From Phycisphaerae bacterium (GTDB taxonomy: Bacteria; Planctomycetota; Phycisphaerae; Tepidisphaerales; Tepidisphaeraceae), in the NCBI GenBank assembly GCA_025924315.1, contig JAICIO010000056.1:1-35787 (forward strand): DNA of 35,787 nt, in the 5' to 3' direction. The translations under genes were made by a program, and so were the position numbers. The notes under the pieces were generated by a model. That model saw only the letters and a program-made list of their open reading frames with translations. It did no database searches and had not been told where the DNA came from. Positions 1 to 8,800 of this stretch are shown here, in pieces. The first letter of the stretch is position 1, and each line of letters opens with the position of its first letter.

Positions 1-510
1 CGCGTCCGACAAATAATTCATCGCGGGAAGGAGTTGTTCCTTGATCTCCACCGCCGCGCTCACGTGAATCGCTGTCGGAATCACATCATTCGAGCTCTGC
101 TCCATGTTCACGTGATCGTTCGGATGGATCGGCTCTTTTCCGCCGCGCTTGCCCGTCGCAATCTCGTTCGCGCGGCCGGCGATCACCTCGTTCGTGTTCA
201 TGTTCGTTGAGGTCCCGCTGCCGGTTTGGAAAATGTCGACGACGAACTGATCGTCGAGCTTTCCGTCGATCACCTCTTGCGCCGCCTGTTGCAGCAAATC
301 GCGGCGCTTTTCGTCGAGCAACCCGAGATCTGTGTTGATCTCGGCGCATGACCATTTGATGATCCCCATCGCGCGAATGAATGCGCGGCTGAAGCGCAGA
401 TCGGAGATCGGAAAATTCTCGACCGCCCGCCCCGTCTGCGCGCCGTAATACGCGTCGCCCGGCACCTGCATCTCACCCATCGAATCTCTTTCACTTCGAA
501 ATTGCTGCAC
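1..510 (-). CDS. fumC: Class II fumarate hydratase, N-terminal 170 residues (runs off the window)
   Basis: The reading frame encodes the N-terminal third of a class II (FumC-type) fumarase, the iron-independent TCA-cycle enzyme that interconverts fumarate and malate in the cytosol. Diagnostic stretches are MGEMQVPGDAYYGAQTGRAV near residue 11 and GSGTSTNMNTNEVIA followed by HPNDHVNMEQSSNDVIPTA, the superfamily substrate-binding segments. I place the start at a GTG at 508-510, ten codons upstream of the first ATG, because a perfect AGGAGG (517-522) lies six bases before it and FumC proteins usually have a short lead before the MGEMQVP motif. About 170 of roughly 460 residues are present; the active-site serine loop lies outside. 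A class I fumarase occurs 2.3 kb away. Confidence 0.95.
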   Translation of the reverse strand, partial: MQQFRSERDSMGEMQVPGDAYYGAQTGRAVENFPISDLRFSRAFIRAMGIIKWSCAEINTDLGLLDEKRRDLLQQAAQEVIDGKLDDQFVVDIFQTGSGTSTNMNTNEVIAGRANEIATGKRGGKEPIHPNDHVNMEQSSNDVIPTAIHVSAAVEIKEQLLPAMNYLSDA

Positions 511-734
511 GGCGCGCCTCCTGATTTCTACACATGATCGCAAACTGACGATCGAGATTATACAAGCACCCGCCAAACAACAGGTTTTTTGTATTGCAGA
601 GGAAGCGGCCCGGCGGCTCGCGCAACTGATGCGCCATGAACAGGCACAATCTTTCTTTCTCCCAAGCTATGTTCCGTGAAACTTCCATGGCGCGACAGCA
701 TACGCTCATTGGGGCGGGGAGAAGGAGCGACGTC
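511..734. other. Divergent intergenic region between fumC and the PAS gene
   Basis: This 224-bp stretch must carry the promoters for both divergent genes. Apart from the two ribosome-binding sites I see no confident promoter hexamers, operator palindrome or structured RNA. Confidence 0.5.
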
Positions 735-1934
735 ATGGACCGGACGCAGATCGAGCGCGCGGGAACCGTTCTGCGTGGTTACACAATCGGGCTATCGTTC
801 ACGCTCGCCGCCATATTACTCAGTCACCTCACGCGCCCCCTCATCGGCCGGGAAGGGCCATTCCTCTGGGGCATGGTCGCGATTCTCTTCAGCGCCTATT
901 TCGCCCGCTGGGGACCGGCGCTGCTGACGATTTTCATTCTCACTTTCGATGCTGGCCGACTTCTCGTCAGCGCGTCAATTCACCCCGGCTTGTATGACGA
1001 AACCATTCCGCTGGTCGTCTTCGTGCCTGTCGGGATCGGCATGAGCGCCTTCCTGGTGAGCCGCAACCGCGCGCTCGATCAGCTGCGGCAGTCGAACGTT
1101 TTGCTGCAGGACCTGCTCAAGCGCGAAACACTCAACGCGAAAGAACTCGCTGACGCCGTCGCGCAGCTGGAGCACAGCCAGCGGCGGTATCGCATCGTTT
1201 CGAGCGTCACCGACGACGCGCTGTGGGAGTGGGATCCGATCCGCGAGGGCTTCGAATGGTCGGATGGCATCACGCGTGTGTTTGGGTACAAGCCCGAGGA
1301 CGTACGAGCGGTTTCCGAATGGTGGCAGAACAAATTGCATCCGGATGATCGCGTGCGCGTGGTGAAAAGTTTCCACCGCGCGATCGGGTCGTCCGAAGAT
1401 GCATGGTCAGACGAATTCCGTTTCCGCAAAGCGGATGGCCAATACGCGACGGTGATGTGCCGCGCGAGAATCCTGCGCTCCGACGACACCGTGGCGATGC
1501 AAGTGAACGGTTCAATGATGGACGTGACCGAACAGCGGCGCGCCGAACGCGTGTTGTCGCGCAATCAGCGATTCCTTCGACAGATGCTGCGCTCATTGCC
1601 AATTCCGGTGATGCTGCTGGACGGCAATGGCCGAATCAAACTGTTCAATCGCGCCAGCGAGCAACTGTCCGGTTACCGCCGAAACGAAGTCATCGAGCAT
1701 CGGCCGGACGAGATTTTCATTCACCCCGACGACACCGCCGCGTTCGCACGAAGAATCGCCGACCCTCTCGCGCCGCACGTGCATGACCGGCACAACATCA
1801 CGTGGCTGACCAAGGACGGCGACGCGAAGCATCTTGAGTGGCAATTCACGCCGGTAAATTCCGACGAAGTCGGCGGCATCCCCTGGCTCCTCGGCGCCGC
1901 GGTGGCGATGCATTCAGAGCCTGCGCATGTGTGA
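735..1934 (+). CDS. Membrane-anchored double-PAS sensor protein without visible output domain
   Basis: The 399-residue protein has three hydrophobic segments at about residues 17-32, 43-70 and 90-108, then a short coiled-coil-like helix (110-150) and two PAS domains (about 150-268 and 275-390). PAS1 carries the PAS_3-type features WEWDP, FGYKPEDV, LHPDDR and a closing MDVTEQRRAE; PAS2 has the LLDGNGRIKLFNRASEQLSGY signature region and a second HPDD. It ends without a histidine kinase, GGDEF or other effector domain, so signal output must go through a partner or it is a truncated sensor. Start chosen at the ATG at 735 because GAAGGAG lies just upstream; an in-frame ATG at 636 would add 33 non-conserved residues. 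It is divergent from fumC. Confidence 0.8.
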   Translation: MDRTQIERAGTVLRGYTIGLSFTLAAILLSHLTRPLIGREGPFLWGMVAILFSAYFARWGPALLTIFILTFDAGRLLVSASIHPGLYDETIPLVVFVPVGIGMSAFLVSRNRALDQLRQSNVLLQDLLKRETLNAKELADAVAQLEHSQRRYRIVSSVTDDALWEWDPIREGFEWSDGITRVFGYKPEDVRAVSEWWQNKLHPDDRVRVVKSFHRAIGSSEDAWSDEFRFRKADGQYATVMCRARILRSDDTVAMQVNGSMMDVTEQRRAERVLSRNQRFLRQMLRSLPIPVMLLDGNGRIKLFNRASEQLSGYRRNEVIEHRPDEIFIHPDDTAAFARRIADPLAPHVHDRHNITWLTKDGDAKHLEWQFTPVNSDEVGGIPWLLGAAVAMHSEPAHV

Positions 1935-1945
1935 ATTTGAGTCGC

Positions 1946-2523
1946 TTAACCTTCGGGCGGACGATTGACTTGTTCTGCCTCGTTGAGCAAGCGCTCGAAT
2001 AAATCGCGAGTGTCGTGAGTATCGCACCATTTACGGATGTATGTGAGATCAAGTCGATTGTATTGGACCGCTAAAACTTGCGCGACATCTGTGACGTCTT
2101 TACTGCGCCGGCCGCCCTTGGACCATCGAAGCTTGGTGATCACGACATCTTCCGGAGCCGGCAGCCATGTTGGATGTCCTTCGAAATCCACCAGTTGCCG
2201 CCTATTGAATCTCGCTTGGTCGTGCGAGTCTGAGCTCAGCAAAAACAGCTCATCTTGAATGCAGTGGCAGGATGATGAAGTATATAACGCGTCGTCATTG
2301 TTACCGTTTCGAAGGACATCTGCGAGTCGACACGGAAGTCTTCACCAAGCAAACGGCTAATCTCGGTTACTTGTGTCGGTTCGATAACAACGACGAAATC
2401 TGCATCATTCGTGGCGCGTTCTCGCCCATAGACGTTGCTGGAATACGAACCAACCAGCATGTAGCTGACGCCGACCTTGTTGAACACGGCTATTAGCCGG
2501 AGAACGAGATCGGTGGAATTCAC
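1946..2523 (-). pseudogene. Nucleotidyltransferase (DUF6036/AbiEii-like), broken by one-base deletion
   Basis: Two overlapping minus-strand frames make one continuous family protein of about 192 residues. The upstream part (GTG at 2521-2523 to about 2252) has the nucleotidyltransferase core LVGSYSSNVYGRERATNDAD, with the GS motif and the DAD metal-binding pair. The downstream part (from about 2251 to 1946) continues with ELFLLSSDSHDQARFNRR and the helical segment APEDVVITKLRW. The join AFKM-ELFLL is what the family expects, but the DNA reads ATGAGCTG where ATGGAGCTG would keep frame; the whole span is 578 bp, one short of a multiple of three. The GTG start overlaps the stop of the upstream small gene by four bases. 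It may be a true pseudogene or a sequencing indel. Function is presumably nucleotidyl transfer in a toxin-antitoxin-like pair, not proven. Confidence 0.75.
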
Positions 2524-2750
2524 AGTCTATTCTCCAGCGCATCGCCGATCGCAATTCGTCGTCGCAGTTCCTTCATCGCCTCTTCGTTCGTGATCCCTGG
2601 GCGTTCACGACGAATTCCAGCCAGCATCCATCGGCAGGCATTATCAAACAAATCACCCCCCGCGCGCAGTTTTAGGGACGCCGAAGTCCGGCGCGCTTGT
2701 TCGATGTCTTCACGACTTAACTGATCGATGAACTCCGACGTGGGATTCAT
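2520..2750 (-). CDS. Small conserved protein partnered with a nucleotidyltransferase
   Basis: The 76-residue, largely helical and charged protein has the core LKLRAGGDLFDNACRWMLAG, followed by a C-terminal RRRIAIGDALENR helix. I do not recognise a characterised family; similar small proteins occur next to nucleotidyltransferase genes in planctomycetes, from memory and not checked here. Its stop (TGA, 2520-2522) overlaps the GTG start of the nucleotidyltransferase as GTGA, which implies translational coupling and a joint function, as in antitoxin/toxin or MNT-HEPN style pairs. It has no visible DNA-binding motif. Start ATG at 2748-2750. Confidence 0.7.
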   Translation of the reverse strand: MNPTSEFIDQLSREDIEQARRTSASLKLRAGGDLFDNACRWMLAGIRRERPGITNEEAMKELRRRIAIGDALENRL

Positions 2751-2784
2751 GGTGGCGGATTATACCAGTTAGAGCCTCCGCAGC

Positions 2785-4389
2785 TTAGAGCTCTTCAAAG
2801 AAATCATTCCCCTTGTCGTCCACGACAATGAACGCGGGGAAGTCGACGACTTCGATCTTTCTCACGGCTTCCATCCCGAGCTCTTCAAAATCGACGAGCT
2901 CGACCTTCTTGATGTTCGACTGCGCGAGGATCGCGGCGGGGCCGCCGATGCTTCCTAAATAAAACCCACCGTGCTTTTTGCAGGCTTCGGTGACGGCTTT
3001 GCTGCGGTTGCCTTTGGCGATCATCACCAGGCTGCCTCCGTGGGATTCGAACAGATCGACGAAGCTGTCCATTCTGCCCGCAGTCGTCGGGCCGAACGAT
3101 CCGCTCGGCATACCTTCGGGCGTCTTGGCCGGGCCGGCGTAGTAGATTGGATAATCCTTGAAGTATTGCGGCATTGGCGTGCCGGCGTCGAGCATTTGCT
3201 TGATGCGCGCGTGAGCTGCATCGCGGGCGACGATCAGCGTGCCGGTCAGCTCGACGCGCGTCTTCACGGGAAATTTGGTGAGGATCTGCCGAACCTTTTC
3301 CATGCCGATCGACAAGTTGATCTTGAGCGCAGGCGCCATCGTGGGCGCCTCGGCCGGAAGATACTGCTCGGGTTTCGTTTCAAGCTGCTCGAGAAACACG
3401 CCATCTTTCGTGATCTTTCCCTTGATTTGGCGGTCAGCCGAACAGCTCACACCGATGCCGATCGGGCAGCTCGCGGCGTGCCGCGGCATGCGGATGACAC
3501 GTACATCGTGAGCGAAGTATTTGCCACCAAACTGCGCGCCGATGCGGCTTTCCTGCGCGATCTTAAGAATCCGTTTTTCCCATTCCAGATCACGGAATGC
3601 GCGTCCGCCGGGCGAGCCCGTCGTTGGGAGATGATCGTAATAGCCACAGCTGGCGAGTTTCACCGTCTTGAGATTCGTCTCGGCGCTCGTTCCACCAATG
3701 ACGACCGCAAGATGATAGGGCGGGCAGGCACTCGTGCCGATGTCCTTGAGCTTGCTGCGAACAAAGTTCTCAAGATCCTTCTCATTCAGCACCGCGGGCG
3801 TCGATTGAAAGAGGTATGCCTTGTTCGCACTACCGCCGCCCTTGGCGATGAAGAGAAACTTGTACTCATCCCCCGGCTCCGCGAGGAGGTTGATCTCCGC
3901 GGGCAGGTTGCTGCCGGTGTTCTTCTCCTTGAACATCTCCAGCGGGGCGATCTGCGAATAGCGGAGATTTCGCTGCTGATAGGTTTGCCAAATGCCTTCG
4001 GAAAGTGCGGCCGCGTCATCGCCCGTCGTAAAGACGAACTGGCCTTTCTTCCCCACGACGATTGCGGTGCCCGTATCCTGGCACGTCGGCAACTGGCCCG
4101 CCGACGCGACCACCGCATTCTGCAGATGCGTGTAGATCACGAATCGATCGTTGTCCGATGCTTCCGGATCCGCCAGTTCCTCCCGCAGCTTCTGCAGGTG
4201 CGATGATCGCAGATAAAACGAAACGTCCGTGAATGCCGCGTTTGCCAGCAGCTTCAGCGCTGCCGGGTCGACCTTCACCATCGTTTGGCCGTCGACATTG
4301 ATTTGCGAGACAAAATCTTTCGTCAGCAGCCGATATTGCGTGTCGTCGTGGTTAACTTGAAACGTCGGTTCATAAGCGAATGGGGACAT
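2785..4389 (-). CDS. Class I (iron-sulfur) fumarate hydratase
   Basis: The 534-residue protein is a single-chain class I fumarase of the FumA/FumB type, which hydrates fumarate to malate using an oxygen-sensitive [4Fe-4S] cluster. The N-terminal catalytic domain covers about residues 20-330; cluster cysteine candidates are C103 ([11 protein letters not shown]), C222 (GTSACPPYH) and C308 or C316 ([13 protein letters not shown]). The C-terminal domain (about 345-534) contains GPTTAGRMD and [14 protein letters not shown], followed by [13 protein letters not shown]. Length is typical for the family. It follows the FkbM methyltransferase gene by 12 bases on the same strand and may be co-transcribed with it. 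Together with fumC at the window start this gives the organism two fumarase types. Confidence 0.95.
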   Translation of the reverse strand: MSPFAYEPTFQVNHDDTQYRLLTKDFVSQINVDGQTMVKVDPAALKLLANAAFTDVSFYLRSSHLQKLREELADPEASDNDRFVIYTHLQNAVVASAGQLPTCQDTGTAIVVGKKGQFVFTTGDDAAALSEGIWQTYQQRNLRYSQIAPLEMFKEKNTGSNLPAEINLLAEPGDEYKFLFIAKGGGSANKAYLFQSTPAVLNEKDLENFVRSKLKDIGTSACPPYHLAVVIGGTSAETNLKTVKLASCGYYDHLPTTGSPGGRAFRDLEWEKRILKIAQESRIGAQFGGKYFAHDVRVIRMPRHAASCPIGIGVSCSADRQIKGKITKDGVFLEQLETKPEQYLPAEAPTMAPALKINLSIGMEKVRQILTKFPVKTRVELTGTLIVARDAAHARIKQMLDAGTPMPQYFKDYPIYYAGPAKTPEGMPSGSFGPTTAGRMDSFVDLFESHGGSLVMIAKGNRSKAVTEACKKHGGFYLGSIGGPAAILAQSNIKKVELVDFEELGMEAVRKIEVVDFPAFIVVDDKGNDFFEEL

Positions 4390-4401
4390 AAGAATCTGCT
4401 T

Positions 4402-5232
4402 CTACGGCAAATGTTTGTTCCGGCCGTAAATAAAATCACGGATATTTCCGCGCGGGTCGTTGTCGCGCGTTGTGAGCTCAAAATCGTTGCGCAACAGAAA
4501 CTCGCGGACGATTTCGCGCGTGCGCATTTCTGGCGCCTTGGCTTCTTCGGCCAGAAAATCGTGGCACGAAATCGCAACGTGCCGCGTCCGGCGGATCAGT
4601 CTGGTCATACCCAGGATCGCCAGTCGCTCCGCGCCTTCGATGTTCACCTTGAGAAAATCCAAAACATCGATGTTGTTCGTCGCTGCAAATTCGTCGAGCG
4701 GGACCGCGGGCACGTCGATGCCACTCTGGCTCGCCGCACCGAAGACCGAGTTGGTGGAGTGCACTTCAATGTCGCTGATGCGCAGAGAACCGGGCTTATC
4801 TGCGACCGCGGCATTGATCGGGATGACGTTCTTCAATCCGTTCAGCTCACACAATCGCTGTAGGGCAAAGAAAGTTTTCGGATGTGCCTCGAAGCAGAAC
4901 ACGCGGCCGCCAGCACTCACTAATTTCGAAAAGGTCAGGGCTTCAGTTCCGATCCCGGCGCCCACGTCAATGATCGTGTCATTCGGCTTCGGCGTGTATT
5001 CATAGAGGAAAACCTCTCGCGTCTCCTGTTCCATCATCTCCGGGCTGACGGGACTGATGTCCGGCGATGCAATGGTTGCGCTTCCGAAGTGATGCAGCCA
5101 CGTTCTCTCATGGTGAATCCAGATGAGCCGCCGACGCCGAAGCGAGACGCGCGCGGTGCCCAGGAGGCCCAGGATCCAGCGCCGCCCGGGGCGGTCGAGA
5201 CCGAGAAAAATGGAGCGTCGCCAGGTCGCCAT
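4402..5232 (-). CDS. FkbM-family SAM-dependent methyltransferase
   Basis: The 276-residue protein belongs to the FkbM methyltransferase family, enzymes that O-methylate sugars or other small metabolites in glycan and secondary metabolism. Motif I is DTIIDVGAGIGTEALTFSKL, the acidic strand-2 end is FCFEAHPKTFFAL, and the family's late motif LDFLKVNIEGAERLAILGM is present. I take the ATG at 5232; an in-frame alternative at 5268 adds 12 residues. No glycan gene cluster surrounds it, so the substrate cannot be inferred. It is divergent from the endonuclease III gene and lies 12 bases before the class I fumarase gene. Confidence 0.85.
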   Translation of the reverse strand: MATWRRSIFLGLDRPGRRWILGLLGTARVSLRRRRLIWIHHERTWLHHFGSATIASPDISPVSPEMMEQETREVFLYEYTPKPNDTIIDVGAGIGTEALTFSKLVSAGGRVFCFEAHPKTFFALQRLCELNGLKNVIPINAAVADKPGSLRISDIEVHSTNSVFGAASQSGIDVPAVPLDEFAATNNIDVLDFLKVNIEGAERLAILGMTRLIRRTRHVAISCHDFLAEEAKAPEMRTREIVREFLLRNDFELTTRDNDPRGNIRDFIYGRNKHLP

Positions 5233-5323
5233 GTTGCCAGAACATACGCGACGCTCGAATATTCGCAACGTGATCGAAAATCGCCATCGGCCTCAACGTC
5301 AGTTGCGCGCGACGCGTCGGGGG

Positions 5324-5992
5324 ATGAAATCCATTCTCGCGCGCCTGCAGCGGATGTACGGCCGAAAACCATGGAAATGCTGGGGGAAAGGCGTCGATGT
5401 GCTCGTCGATACGATCCTCTCGCAGAACACGTCGGCGGCAAACAGCGACGCGGGATACAAACAGTTGCGGCGACGCTTCAAGTCGTGGAATCAAGTCGCC
5501 GCCGCGCCCGTCGAAGAAGTCGAACGCCACATCCGCGTGAGCGGTTTGAGTCGTATCAAAGCCCCGCGCATCCAGGCGATCCTCCGCCAGATTAAAGCCG
5601 ACGCCGGCAGGATCGATCTGCAACATCTCGCGGAGTGGGAGCCACAGCGCGCCTACGAGTATCTCACGAATTTCGTCGGCATCGGGCCGAAGACCGCGTA
5701 TTGCATCATGATGTTTTCGTTCGGGATGAAGGTCTTCCCCGTCGACACGCACATTCATCGCATCGCCATGCGACTTGGGCTCGTGGATGCGAAATCGACC
5801 GCGGAGGAAACGTGCGAGACTCTCACGCCACTCATCGCGCCTGAGGATCGCTACGAGATGCACGTGCTCATGATCGAGCACGGACGGAAAACGTGCCGCG
5901 CGCGGAATCCGCAGTGTGATCGATGTGGTTTGCTTCAGTTGTGTCCGTTTGGAAAACGGCGTGCTACTCAGAGATCGGCGCGCCGAGCTTGA
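5324..5992 (+). CDS. nth: Endonuclease III-type DNA glycosylase/AP lyase
   Basis: The 222-residue protein is a helix-hairpin-helix base-excision repair glycosylase. The HhH motif NFVGIGPKTAYCIMMFSFG contains catalytic Lys123, and VFPVDTHIHRIAMRLGL contains catalytic Asp141. The C-terminal [4Fe-4S] motif C-X6-C-X2-C-X5-C is complete (C191, C198, C201, C207). Lysine at position 123 indicates a bifunctional glycosylase/lyase. The start is uncertain: the open frame extends to 5123 with an arginine-rich leader that is antisense to the FkbM gene, so I chose the ATG at 5324 giving the normal family length; an ATG at 5231 is possible. The 3' end overlaps the convergent methyltransferase gene by 29 bp. 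Confidence 0.93.
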   Translation: MKSILARLQRMYGRKPWKCWGKGVDVLVDTILSQNTSAANSDAGYKQLRRRFKSWNQVAAAPVEEVERHIRVSGLSRIKAPRIQAILRQIKADAGRIDLQHLAEWEPQRAYEYLTNFVGIGPKTAYCIMMFSFGMKVFPVDTHIHRIAMRLGLVDAKSTAEETCETLTPLIAPEDRYEMHVLMIEHGRKTCRARNPQCDRCGLLQLCPFGKRRATQRSARRA

Positions 5993-6812
5993 GCGCGCGA
6001 ATCGCCATGAACATCGGGATCTCTTTTCTCGCGGTGTTCTCGGCGCCGGCTCGCGGGCCGCTCGTGCTGACTTTATGACTGGGCCATTCTTCGATTGCGT
6101 CGATCAGCAGTCCCGCGTTGCGGAGACTTTTGACGTACGATTCGATCGGTTTGTGAAAAGTCCAGGTGTACTCGCTATCGGTCTTGCCGGGATGCGTGAC
6201 GATCGGGCTCTTGCGCGGAAGAAGATAGCGCTCTACTCGGCGGAACTGCACATTCGCTTTGTTGTCCCAACCCCAGCTCGTTTCCTTCGGGCCGCGAAAG
6301 GCGGGGTGCATCATGACGATCACGAAGCGTCCGCCGGGCTTGAGTGCGCGGGCGGCGGCTGCAAAAACCGGCTGAACCGGGTTGATGTTCTGGATCGCGA
6401 GAATGCAGCTGGCAGCGTCGAAGTGGTCTTCGGGGAGAAAGTGTAATTCGCGCGCATCGGCGATGTGGTAGTGAATACTCTGCGGTCCGCGCTCGCGGGC
6501 GGCCTTGATCAACTCCGCCGCGCCATCGACGCCGGTGACTTCCGCCCCGCGTTTTTCGAGCAGGCGGCAGAGCACGCCTTGCCCGCAGGCGATGTCGAGC
6601 ACGCGCTGGCCGGGTTGCGGGTTGATCAGCCGCAATACGCCGGGCAAAACAACTTCGCGGTGGTATTCGCTGCCGGATTCGCCGACGAGCTGGTCATACC
6701 AATCCGCGACGTCGCCCCAGTCGGTTTTTTGGGCCGGGCGGTTGGCGTGGGGAACATTCTTCTTCGGTTTACTCACGCGTGCAGTTGTAGCACGACGAGC
6801 GCACATGTGCAT
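5964..6812 (-). CDS. Class I SAM-dependent methyltransferase
   Basis: The 282-residue protein is a Methyltransf_11/25-type enzyme. SAM-binding motif I is VLDIACGQGVLCRLLEKRG at about residues 71-89, followed by the acidic motif II GVDGAAELI and a post-I motif YHIADARELHF. A DWGDVADWYDQLVGESGSEYH-like N-terminal region is typical of small-molecule or quinone/tRNA-like methyltransferases, but the substrate is unknown. The start is uncertain: ATG at 6812, ATG at 6806, or a GTG at 6776 that begins at VSKPKKN; no strong ribosome-binding site distinguishes them. The gene converges on and overlaps the end of nth. Confidence 0.85.
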   Translation of the reverse strand: MHMCARRATTARVSKPKKNVPHANRPAQKTDWGDVADWYDQLVGESGSEYHREVVLPGVLRLINPQPGQRVLDIACGQGVLCRLLEKRGAEVTGVDGAAELIKAARERGPQSIHYHIADARELHFLPEDHFDAASCILAIQNINPVQPVFAAAARALKPGGRFVIVMMHPAFRGPKETSWGWDNKANVQFRRVERYLLPRKSPIVTHPGKTDSEYTWTFHKPIESYVKSLRNAGLLIDAIEEWPSHKVSTSGPRAGAENTARKEIPMFMAIRALKLGAPISE

Positions 6813-6814
6813 GC

Positions 6815-6888
6815 GTGGGGTGCGGTTCGTCGCACTGGTTATTGATCTTCGCGCGAAGGAATAACCGGTGCGCTGAAGCGCACCCTAC
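6815..6888. repeat. REP-like hairpin doublet, copy 1 (GTGCGC stem)
   Basis: Two short hairpins face each other. The right arm (6860-6888) reads AATAACC then GGTGCGC-TGAA-GCGCACC then CTAC. The left arm (6818-6843) is a degenerate mate with stem GTGCG/CGCAC and a GTTCGT loop. The spacer carries GGTTATTGATCTTCGCGCG, resembling the spacer beside the IS200-like element at 29.9 kb. Confidence 0.75.
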
Positions 6889-6903
6889 AAATGCGTTGAC
6901 GTA

Positions 6904-8337
6904 TCACCGCTTGAAGAAAGTTTTGCCCTTCGCGTTGTACTTGCTCAGGCGATTGTTGACGTACAGGCCTTCGAGGATGAACTCGCCGACGCTTGCGAGG
7001 GTCGCGGGGTCGCTTGCGTCGAGGTTCAGCGTCTTCGTGAGCGACTGGGCGGCTTTGTCGAGCGGCTTGATTGCTTTCATGTTCGCGACGAACTCCTTGG
7101 CGTTCAGATCGTCGCCGGCGGGGAACGTGAGATTCCCTTCGAATTGCTCGGAGATCGCCTCGAAATCCTGTCCGCGCGTCATTTTGTTGAAGACGGCTTT
7201 CACCGCTTCGCCGACGAGCGACTGGATGAGCTTGTCTTCCGCGCCGTCTTCTTCAGCAAGGGTCATCTCGATCTTTCCACGGCAGGAGGCGACCAGGAAA
7301 TTCAGGTCGCAGATGCGCGGGACGACGCGCTCTTCGCCGGTCATAATTCCGCGGCGCTCGGCATTACTGGCAACGACTTCCGCATTGGCGATGCTCGTTC
7401 GAACCGACACGCCTGATGCTTGCGAAACGTGCGGGCTCTGCCGCGCGAGGCGCACCACTTCTTCGACGACCTCTGACATAAACGCCGGCATCTCGACGGT
7501 CACACCGCTGGCGGAGTTTTCCTTGTCGCGATTGAGCCAGGCGTTCTCTTTCGTGACGCGAATGCCTTCATCGACCGTTTCCGGATAGTGCGTGCGGATG
7601 ACCGAGCCGATGCGGTCTTTCAGCGGAGTCACGATGCGTCCGCGATTCGTGTAGTCTTCGGGATTCGCGCTGAAGACGAGGCAGACATCGAGGTTCAGCC
7701 GGATCGGATATCCGCGGATCTGCACGTCGCGCTCTTCGAGCACGTTGAACAGGCCGACCTGAATTCGCGGGGCGAGGTCGGGCAGTTCGTTGATCGCGAA
7801 GATGCCACGGTTTGACCTGGGGATCAGGCCATAATGCATCGTCGATTCATCACTGAGATATCGGCCTTCCGCATGTTTCACGAGATCGATTTCGCCAATC
7901 AAGTCCGCGATCGTCACATCCGGCGTTGCGAGTTTTTCCTGATAGCGATCGCTGCGATGCACCCATTCGATCGTCGCGTCGTCGCCTTGTTCCGCGATCA
8001 GGCGTTTGCCGGTTTTGGTCATGGGCGCGAGCGGATCATCGTTGATTTCGGGGCCGGCGAGAACGGGAATCCATTCGTCCAGCAGCGTCGGGAGCAATCG
8101 CAGAATGCGCGTCTTCGCCTGCCCGCGCAAACCGAGGAAGAGCAGGTCGTGTTTTGAGAGAATGCCGTTGACGATCTGCGGAATGACGCTGTCGCGGTAG
8201 CCGACGATGCCGGGGAAGAGCTCTTCACCCGCGCGGAGTTTGCGGATGACGTTTCGGCGAAGCTCGTCTTTGACGGTTGAGGGTTGGTAGCCGGTTTCCT
8301 TGAGCTGTCCGACCGTAGCGGGGCGCGGGTGCGACAT
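6904..8337 (-). CDS. Chelatase/MoxR-like AAA+ ATPase
   Basis: The 477-residue protein belongs to the ChlI/MoxR-like AAA+ group, ATPases that usually act as chaperones inserting metals or remodelling a VWA-domain partner. Walker A is GLRGQAKT (residues 69-76), lacking the usual GxGKS spelling, and the Walker B region is GIFAINELPDL (178-188), with Asn where Asp is usual before the Glu. LVFSANPEDYTNRGRIVTPLKDRI is the sensor-1 and arginine-finger region. These spellings recur in this particular subgroup as far as I recall. No VWA gene is adjacent; the only close neighbour is the small membrane protein gene 68 bp upstream on the same strand. A GGAG lies about ten bases before the ATG. Confidence 0.85.
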   Translation of the reverse strand: MSHPRPATVGQLKETGYQPSTVKDELRRNVIRKLRAGEELFPGIVGYRDSVIPQIVNGILSKHDLLFLGLRGQAKTRILRLLPTLLDEWIPVLAGPEINDDPLAPMTKTGKRLIAEQGDDATIEWVHRSDRYQEKLATPDVTIADLIGEIDLVKHAEGRYLSDESTMHYGLIPRSNRGIFAINELPDLAPRIQVGLFNVLEERDVQIRGYPIRLNLDVCLVFSANPEDYTNRGRIVTPLKDRIGSVIRTHYPETVDEGIRVTKENAWLNRDKENSASGVTVEMPAFMSEVVEEVVRLARQSPHVSQASGVSVRTSIANAEVVASNAERRGIMTGEERVVPRICDLNFLVASCRGKIEMTLAEEDGAEDKLIQSLVGEAVKAVFNKMTRGQDFEAISEQFEGNLTFPAGDDLNAKEFVANMKAIKPLDKAAQSLTKTLNLDASDPATLASVGEFILEGLYVNNRLSKYNAKGKTFFKR

Positions 8338-8405
8338 TGCGAGTGATCTCCGAATCCGTATTGAAACGGAGGATCATAGCGCTGAACGGCCGCATCGACC
8401 AGCGG

Positions 8406-8768
8406 CTATTCTTCTTCGTCAGCGTCGGCGGGCGGGACGTTTTCCATTCTTTTCGCGGATTCGGCCCAGGCATCGACGTATTGCGTTTTGGTCCGGACCG
8501 AGGGTGGCGGGGCGAAATAGCGGCGGACACGGAAGACCAGCATCATCCCGACGATCAGCGTGAAGAGGACCACAGACATCAGCAGCATGGACGCGGCCGA
8601 GAGCCATCGCTTTTCCGCCGGGGTGGCACCTTTGGCGACGGTGATGGCGGGCAGGAGGTAATAGTGCGACACGATGATCAGAAGGACGAAGAACCCGAGC
8701 AGGAAGATAATCAGAGCCCATGGCGCGCGCCAGATGCGGTAATCGCGAAGCCAATGCATCGCGGGCAT
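8406..8768 (-). CDS. Small two-helix membrane protein, unknown function
   Basis: The approximately 120-residue protein has two strong membrane segments, ALIIFLLGFFVLLIIVSHYY (about 16-35) and SMLLMSVVLFTLIVGMMLVF, and a short acidic C-terminal tail ending PADADEEE. I do not recognise a family. It precedes the AAA+ ATPase gene on the same strand with a 68-bp gap, so the two may form an operon. Two close ATGs (8768 and 8759) are possible starts; the open frame extends to 8819 without a better site. Confidence 0.65.
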   Translation of the reverse strand: MPAMHWLRDYRIWRAPWALIIFLLGFFVLLIIVSHYYLLPAITVAKGATPAEKRWLSAASMLLMSVVLFTLIVGMMLVFRVRRYFAPPPSVRTKTQYVDAWAESAKRMENVPPADADEEE

Positions 8769-8800
8769 TGTACGCCGGGTCCAGTGCGCAGATGAGAAAG

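Noticed and set aside
735-1934. PAS protein as a histidine kinase
   Set aside because: No H-box, N-box or G-box is present after the second PAS domain; the frame ends directly after it.
2971-4206. Long plus-strand open frame (411 codons) opposite the class I fumarase
   Set aside because: It is arginine-rich, matches no family and is fully antisense to a clearly conserved enzyme; it follows from the GC-rich codon pattern.
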